DNA of 36,243 bases from Caryophanales bacterium UBA4691. Its GTDB lineage: Bacteria > Bacillota_I > Bacilli_A > RFN20 > CAG-826. The translations under genes and the position numbers were made by a program. The DNA lies in assembly GCA_002404865.1 (NCBI GenBank), contig DHKP01000012.1:1-36243 (forward strand), written 5' to 3'. This document shows, in pieces, positions 32,310 through 36,243 of this stretch. The notes beneath the pieces are model-generated. The model was given only the letters and a program-made list of their open reading frames with translations, was not told the origin of the DNA and ran no database searches. The stretch's first letter is position 1. Every line of letters starts with the position of its first letter.

Positions 32310-32335
32310 CCCCCGGGGGTTGTGAAACCATTATA
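32310..32335 (-). promoter_or_regulatory. Operator-promoter of the CsoR-like gene
   Basis: On the minus strand, TATAAT lies at 32335-32330 with TCAACG 17 bases upstream. A perfect CCCCCGGGGG palindrome at 32310-32319 lies just downstream, over the start of transcription. CsoR-family repressors bind G/C-rich palindromes of this sort. It sits in the shared region of both divergent genes. Confidence 0.6.
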
Positions 32336-32367
32336 TCATCGTAAGAATTCCTCGTTGAGGTAATTTC

Positions 32368-33507
32368 ATGACTACTACCAAGAAAATAACGATTGCGGCT
32401 GTGATGATGGCAATGGGGATTTTGCTGCCTCTATGCTTTCATATGATTCCAAATGGGGGAAGCATCTTTGCGCCGATGCATTTGCCTACGATTATGACCG
32501 GTTTTATTTGCGGACCATTTTACGGCGCTATTATTGGATTGCTATGCCCGCTACTCTCATTTTTGTTTATGGGTATGCCTATGATCGCCGTTCTTCCCGC
32601 TATGATGATTGAACTTTTCTTTTACGGATTATGTAGCGGGGTTTTCTTTCGCGTCATTCACACAAGACGTCTAGTCATCGATGTTTATTTAACGCTTATT
32701 CTTACGATGATAATCGGGCGAATTTTCGGTGGGCTCACCAATTACCTATTATTTATCTTTGGACGCATTGACAATCGCTACTCTTTGGAAAAGTTTTTTA
32801 GTGCTTATTTTGTTGTTTCTTGGCCAGCGTGGTTAATTCAGCTAACTTTAATACCCTCGATGATTATTTCTCTTTCCAAAACCCGTTTTGTTAAAGAGAT
32901 TGATCGTAGCCTTTTATTCAAAACCGGACCTAGTGACAATGAAAAACAAATTCAATATTTCGATACCCTTGCTCCGCTTTGGGGGAAGGAAAGAGCGTTT
33001 AGCGATGAAAAACTTGAAACGATTTTTTCTAAAATCCATATTGCGAAAGGTATGCGCATTTTAGATGTTGGCTGTGGAAGTGGAGTGATTGATAACTATT
33101 TACTTAAAAAAGGGGCGATTGTTGATGCGTTAGATATCTCACCGAAAATGATAGAAGAGGCTAGGAAGAAAAAAGAAAATGCTTGCGTTAATTATATCGT
33201 TTCTGATTTTTACGCCTATCAGGGAAATAACTATGACGCTCTTATTGTATTTGATGCCTATCCTCATTTTAAAAATCCTAGAAAGTTCGCGACTCACGCA
33301 AAAAAATGTTTAAAAAAAGGCGCTTCTTTGTGGATTGTTTTCGACGCTTCAAAGGAAACAATTAACGAATGCCATACAGGAACTCCACAAGGAATCTCAC
33401 GTCATCTTCTTTCACCTTTAGAAGAGGCAAGGCATTTTGCTTCTTTTGACGTTCATTATTATGAAGAAGGTCAAAACTATTATTATTTAGAGTTAATTCG
33501 TCACTAA
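32368..33507 (+). CDS. ECF-type transporter S-component fused to class I methyltransferase
   Basis: Residues 1-175 form a membrane domain with about five or six helices (8-27, 40-63, 68-95, 103-130, 145-170) and look like the substrate-binding (S) subunit of an energy-coupling-factor vitamin importer, such as MHLPTIMTGFICGPFYGAIIG (37-57). Residues 188-379 form a SAM-dependent methyltransferase: motif I ILDVGCGSG (231-239), the acidic LDIS (255-258), then IVFDAYPHF and a C-terminal INECH...LLSPLEE segment. There is no ECF ATPase or T-component gene in the window, so it would use a shared module elsewhere. A GAGGT box precedes the ATG. The substrate is unknown; methylating what is imported is an inference. 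No clear terminator follows. Confidence 0.8.
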   Translation: MTTTKKITIAAVMMAMGILLPLCFHMIPNGGSIFAPMHLPTIMTGFICGPFYGAIIGLLCPLLSFLFMGMPMIAVLPAMMIELFFYGLCSGVFFRVIHTRRLVIDVYLTLILTMIIGRIFGGLTNYLLFIFGRIDNRYSLEKFFSAYFVVSWPAWLIQLTLIPSMIISLSKTRFVKEIDRSLLFKTGPSDNEKQIQYFDTLAPLWGKERAFSDEKLETIFSKIHIAKGMRILDVGCGSGVIDNYLLKKGAIVDALDISPKMIEEARKKKENACVNYIVSDFYAYQGNNYDALIVFDAYPHFKNPRKFATHAKKCLKKGASLWIVFDASKETINECHTGTPQGISRHLLSPLEEARHFASFDVHYYEEGQNYYYLELIRH

Positions 33508-33672
33508 ATAGTTCTTTCCAATCACTAAGGTGGGCATTGCTATAATCTTTTCGAAATCCATTTAAAAATCATCTATCTAAGCTAAACATTGCGGTGATAT
33601 CTTAAAATATTAATGTGATTTAGTTCATTAAATCGCCATGAATTTGCGTGGATTATTTTCTTATTGTTATGA

Positions 33673-33700
33673 TTGCAAAAGCGTTCTGCCGTCCTAGAAT
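33673..33700 (+). promoter_or_regulatory. Promoter of the AEC transporter and dehydrogenase operon
   Basis: TTGCAA (33673-33678) and TAGAAT (33695-33700) are 16 bases apart. The leader then contains AAGGAGG (33718-33724) before the ATG at 33729. The remainder of the gap from 33508 shows no other clear element. Confidence 0.65.
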
Positions 33701-33728
33701 AAAAATGTCTATCTAATAAGGAGGCTTT

Positions 33729-34889
33729 ATGCAAATGTATATGTTAGAAGGCTCGATAGACGTGGGCTCGAATATCGCTAAAGCGATGAGCAATACGAAC
33801 TTATGGACGGCTATCGCTAAAACTATCATCATCATTTTCTTGGGGTTCATTCTCACAAAGAAAAAGATTTTTCCTCAGGGCACAGGGAAAATTCTCACCA
33901 AAGTCGTTATGACGGTCGCCTTGCCTTGTTTAGCTTTTACTGGTTTTATGAGCGATTACACCGCTTCGCAAGGGATTGATGCTATCTTTAATCTCATTTT
34001 TGGATTTGTCATTTATATCTTATTCATCTTCCTTTCAAAACTGATTTTCATTTGGGTGAAAGATCCGACAAAAAGAACGGTTCTCTGTGTCTTATTCGCT
34101 TTTGGTTCAACAACCTTCTTTGCTCAGCCATTGATCGATGCCATCTTTGGCACGCAAGCATATAACAATAGCAATATGCTAAACGTTGCCTACCGTGTTT
34201 TCCTTTATAGCTATGCCTATATGGCCATTTCTGGTGTCAAGTTTGGAGAGAGTGAAGAAACCTCTTTAGGCAAAACTTTAAAGAAAATCTTCCTTAATCC
34301 GGTTATCATCGCTACTTTAGTTGGATTAGCGCTTTGGTTCTTGCAAGTTATTCCTGGCTCGGCTATGGTTCGCAAAGACTGGTTATCGCCTGATCCAAAA
34401 ATTGCTTACGAAAGTGCTACGAAAGTCGCCTTCTGGCGCTTTGACGTTACTCTTCCTTGGCTCTTCCAAGTCGCTAAATTGCTTGGGAGCCTTTCTTCGC
34501 CTCTTGTTTGGCTCGCTATTGGTTGCACTTTGGGCAACGCTTCGATTAAAGATGCCGCTACCGATAAACACGCTTGGATTTATAGTGTCATCAAGGTATT
34601 CGGCGCCCCATTAATCGTATTAGGCGTTTTAGCCGCGGTTGAAGCTATCGCTACAGCGTGCGGGCATCCTGAGCTTGTGAGTGCCGCTACGGTTCAATCA
34701 AGCCTTATGATGTGGATGGTACCTCCAGCTACGGTTGCTGTTGCTTATTGCATTAACTTTGATAAAGAAAAGCAGATGGCCTCTGACGCTTCCGTCATTA
34801 GCACGCTTCTAGCCGTGCCTGGAATCGTGATTTGGGTGCTTGTGCTTACTTTACTTACTTCCACGGGATTCTTCCCAACTGTTGCTTAA
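33729..34889 (+). CDS. AEC (auxin efflux carrier) family transporter
   Basis: The 386-residue membrane protein has about ten hydrophobic helices in two halves, and the conserved segments LGFILTKKKIFPQGTGKILTKVVMTVALPCLAF (38-70) and, near the C-terminus, VQSSLMMWMVPPATVAVAYC. Family members in Firmicutes move malate, lactate or other small carboxylates. The dehydrogenase gene follows after 13 bases, so a 2-hydroxycarboxylate such as lactate is the likely cargo; this is inferred from context. A strong AAGGAGG box precedes the ATG; a second in-frame ATG two codons later is possible. Confidence 0.87.
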   Translation: MQMYMLEGSIDVGSNIAKAMSNTNLWTAIAKTIIIIFLGFILTKKKIFPQGTGKILTKVVMTVALPCLAFTGFMSDYTASQGIDAIFNLIFGFVIYILFIFLSKLIFIWVKDPTKRTVLCVLFAFGSTTFFAQPLIDAIFGTQAYNNSNMLNVAYRVFLYSYAYMAISGVKFGESEETSLGKTLKKIFLNPVIIATLVGLALWFLQVIPGSAMVRKDWLSPDPKIAYESATKVAFWRFDVTLPWLFQVAKLLGSLSSPLVWLAIGCTLGNASIKDAATDKHAWIYSVIKVFGAPLIVLGVLAAVEAIATACGHPELVSAATVQSSLMMWMVPPATVAVAYCINFDKEKQMASDASVISTLLAVPGIVIWVLVLTLLTSTGFFPTVA

Positions 34890-34902
34890 CTAGGAGCCAT
34901 TT

Positions 34903-35907
34903 ATGAAAGAAAAAATCATTTGTTTCGGTGCTCGCGAATACGAAAAACCATATTTTGAAAAGCTTGGAAAAAAGTACGATTACGATTTGATTTTGCGTCC
35001 TGAATATTTAAACAATTCCAACTACGAACTTGCTTTAGGATACAAGATTGTCATGGTACGCGGGAACTGCGTTGTGGACCGCGAGCATTTAAAGCTTCTT
35101 CACGATGCGGGACTAAGATATTACCTAACGCGCACTGCGGGGTATAACCATGTTGATGTGGCCGCTTGTAAGGAACTAGGCATTGAAACCGCTTATGTTC
35201 CAGGTTATAGTCCGAACGCGATTAGTGAACTTGCGTTGACGCTTGCTATGTCACTGTTACGCAATGTCGTCTACTCGACCGATCAAACCCATAACGGCCA
35301 TTTCAAAGTCACGAATCAAATGTTCTCTCGCGAAGTGAGAGGATGCACGGTTGGTATTTTAGGGTGTGGCCGCATTGGAACGACAACCGCTTCTTTATTC
35401 AAAGGGTTAGGCGCGAAAGTAATCGGTTACGATGTCTATCAAAGCGATAAAGCAAAGGAAGTTGTAGAATTCGTTGATTTAGACACATTCCTAAAAGAAA
35501 GCGACATTGTGATTTGCCATATGGCTTATATCAAAGGCAAAAACGATAAATTCATCGATGAAAGCAAAATCGCTAAGATGAAGAAAGATGCGATTTTGAT
35601 TAATGTCGCTAGAGGAGAAGTTCTCGATACGGAAGCCGCTATAAACGCCGTCAAGAATGGACATTTAGCGGCATTAGGGCTTGATGTTATTGAAAAAGAA
35701 TCCACCCTATTCAATAAGGATTTCGATCCAAAACACATGGATAATCCGCTTCATCAAGAGATTGTCGATCTTTATCCTCGGATTCTTATCACCCCTCATA
35801 TTGGAAGTGCCACAGATTTAGCGCTCGTGGACATGATAGAGGTATCGCTTAAGAATATGGACGAATACTTAACCACCGGGCACTGCAAAAATTCTCTAAT
35901 TCGTTAG
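34903..35907 (+). CDS. D-2-hydroxyacid dehydrogenase (D-lactate dehydrogenase type)
   Basis: The enzyme interconverts pyruvate and D-lactate with NADH or acts on related 2-ketoacids. The NAD motif GCGRIG is at residues 154-159, D177 should hold the adenine ribose and favour NAD, and the catalytic residues R237, E264 and H299 are in place (NVARGE, DVIEKE, TPHIGS). Length 334 matches lactobacillar D-LDH (about 330). A TAGGAG box precedes the ATG. Together with the AEC transporter it forms a two-gene unit ending at a terminator, suggesting D-lactate is formed and moved across the membrane as a fermentation product. Confidence 0.9.
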   Translation: MKEKIICFGAREYEKPYFEKLGKKYDYDLILRPEYLNNSNYELALGYKIVMVRGNCVVDREHLKLLHDAGLRYYLTRTAGYNHVDVAACKELGIETAYVPGYSPNAISELALTLAMSLLRNVVYSTDQTHNGHFKVTNQMFSREVRGCTVGILGCGRIGTTTASLFKGLGAKVIGYDVYQSDKAKEVVEFVDLDTFLKESDIVICHMAYIKGKNDKFIDESKIAKMKKDAILINVARGEVLDTEAAINAVKNGHLAALGLDVIEKESTLFNKDFDPKHMDNPLHQEIVDLYPRILITPHIGSATDLALVDMIEVSLKNMDEYLTTGHCKNSLIR

Positions 35908-35932
35908 GATATTATTTCCGAATGCCAAGATT

Positions 35933-35957
35933 GGTCACCTAAATGGTGACCTTTTAA
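35933..35957 (+). terminator. Terminator after the dehydrogenase gene
   Basis: A perfect seven-base stem, GGTCACC (35933-35939) and GGTGACC (35945-35951), around TAAAT is followed by TTTTAAT. Confidence 0.88.
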
Positions 35958-36243
35958 TATGGAACTATTAGAAATACAACTACATCTTTTACTTAAGGAG
36001 AAATGATAAAAATATATAAGATTTGCAAAGATTTTTAAAAATATAGATAACAAAAGCCCGATATTTTTTCTAACATAGACTTGATAAAAATTAAGACTTC
36101 TATCTATTGACGTAAGAGTTTAATGTTTGTTTTATTTAGAAGGAAATCGATGCAAAACTGAGAAGGTTTGAAACAAACCATTTATCTTTTTAGTGAAATC
36201 ACAATTTTAAAATTAAAAAATTTTTCTAACAGCACACCAAATT
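35958..36243 (+). other. AT-rich non-coding end of window
   Basis: No gene was recognised. Possible elements are a -35-like TTGACG at 36107-36112 and an inverted repeat with GGTTTG (36165-36170) and CAAACC (36174-36179) around AAA. Two tiny frames, starting at 36003 and 36150, end after 11 and 3 codons. This is probably the upstream region of a gene beyond the window. Confidence 0.5.

Noticed and set aside
36003..36038. Tiny frame with AAGGAG at the end of the window
   Set aside because: Only 11 codons, and the ribosome box is 2 bases from the ATG, too close to work well.

Overview
The window is about 36 kb of low-GC, densely packed chromosome from an uncultured-type member of the Bacillota, most likely a Bacilli lineage close to the Mollicutes/Erysipelotrichia (RF39- or RFN20-like gut bacteria). 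This is inferred from gpsB next to a type-B RNase P RNA, rny-ymdB, the RNA polymerase delta subunit (rpoE), a DUF951 protein, the MEP-pathway gene ispF, class I aldolase-like and D-lactate metabolism genes, and gut-style glycosidase machinery. TGA acts as a stop (for example at the end of argS), so this is not a code-4 mollicute. No tRNA, rRNA, insertion sequence or CRISPR array was seen.

Layout. 1-9800 is a conserved housekeeping run on the plus strand: gpsB, rnpB, pgsA, recA, then rny-ymdB-miaB-miaA with overlapping stops and starts, then fhs and a DUF951 gene ending at a strong terminator. 9800-14650 holds two adjacent, translationally overlapping ABC exporter genes, each an ATPase fused to a MacB/FtsX-type permease. 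14700-15040 is a cold-shock gene with its own promoter, hairpin leader and terminator. 15040-21415 is an accessory carbohydrate locus: a regulatory region with a CcpA-type cre site and a palindrome, a membrane-spanning regulator (HTH, transmembrane segment, Ig-like domains, two carbohydrate-binding-like repeats) broken by a frameshift, and a membrane-anchored GH3 glycosidase with reversed domain order. 21415-29305 returns to core genes (ychF, ispF, argS, rpoE, cysQ-like, an AbiEi-like orphan, a NifU-like protein, a winged-helix protein and pepF). 29317-32300 is mostly minus strand: an aldolase homologue without its Schiff-base lysine, an M32 carboxypeptidase, and a CsoR-fold regulator, with a free-standing structured RNA (possibly 6S RNA) on the plus strand between the last two. 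32368-35957 holds an ECF S-component fused to a methyltransferase, then an AEC transporter and a D-2-hydroxyacid (lactate) dehydrogenase.

Most notable: (1) the HTH-TM-Ig-CBM regulator next to a membrane GH3 enzyme looks like a one-component extracellular sugar sensor; (2) MiaB carries a C-terminal RicA(YmcA)/YlbF-type domain and lies in the same operon as RNase Y, the enzyme RicA works with in Bacillus; (3) a CsoR-fold repressor lacking all three copper ligands is divergent from an ECF/methyltransferase fusion, with a perfect C5G5 palindrome between them; (4) a class I aldolase-like protein has arginine where the catalytic lysine should be; (5) the RNA at about 31807-31975 has two identical segments competing for one partner. 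All functional statements rest on motif recognition by eye; no database search was run.
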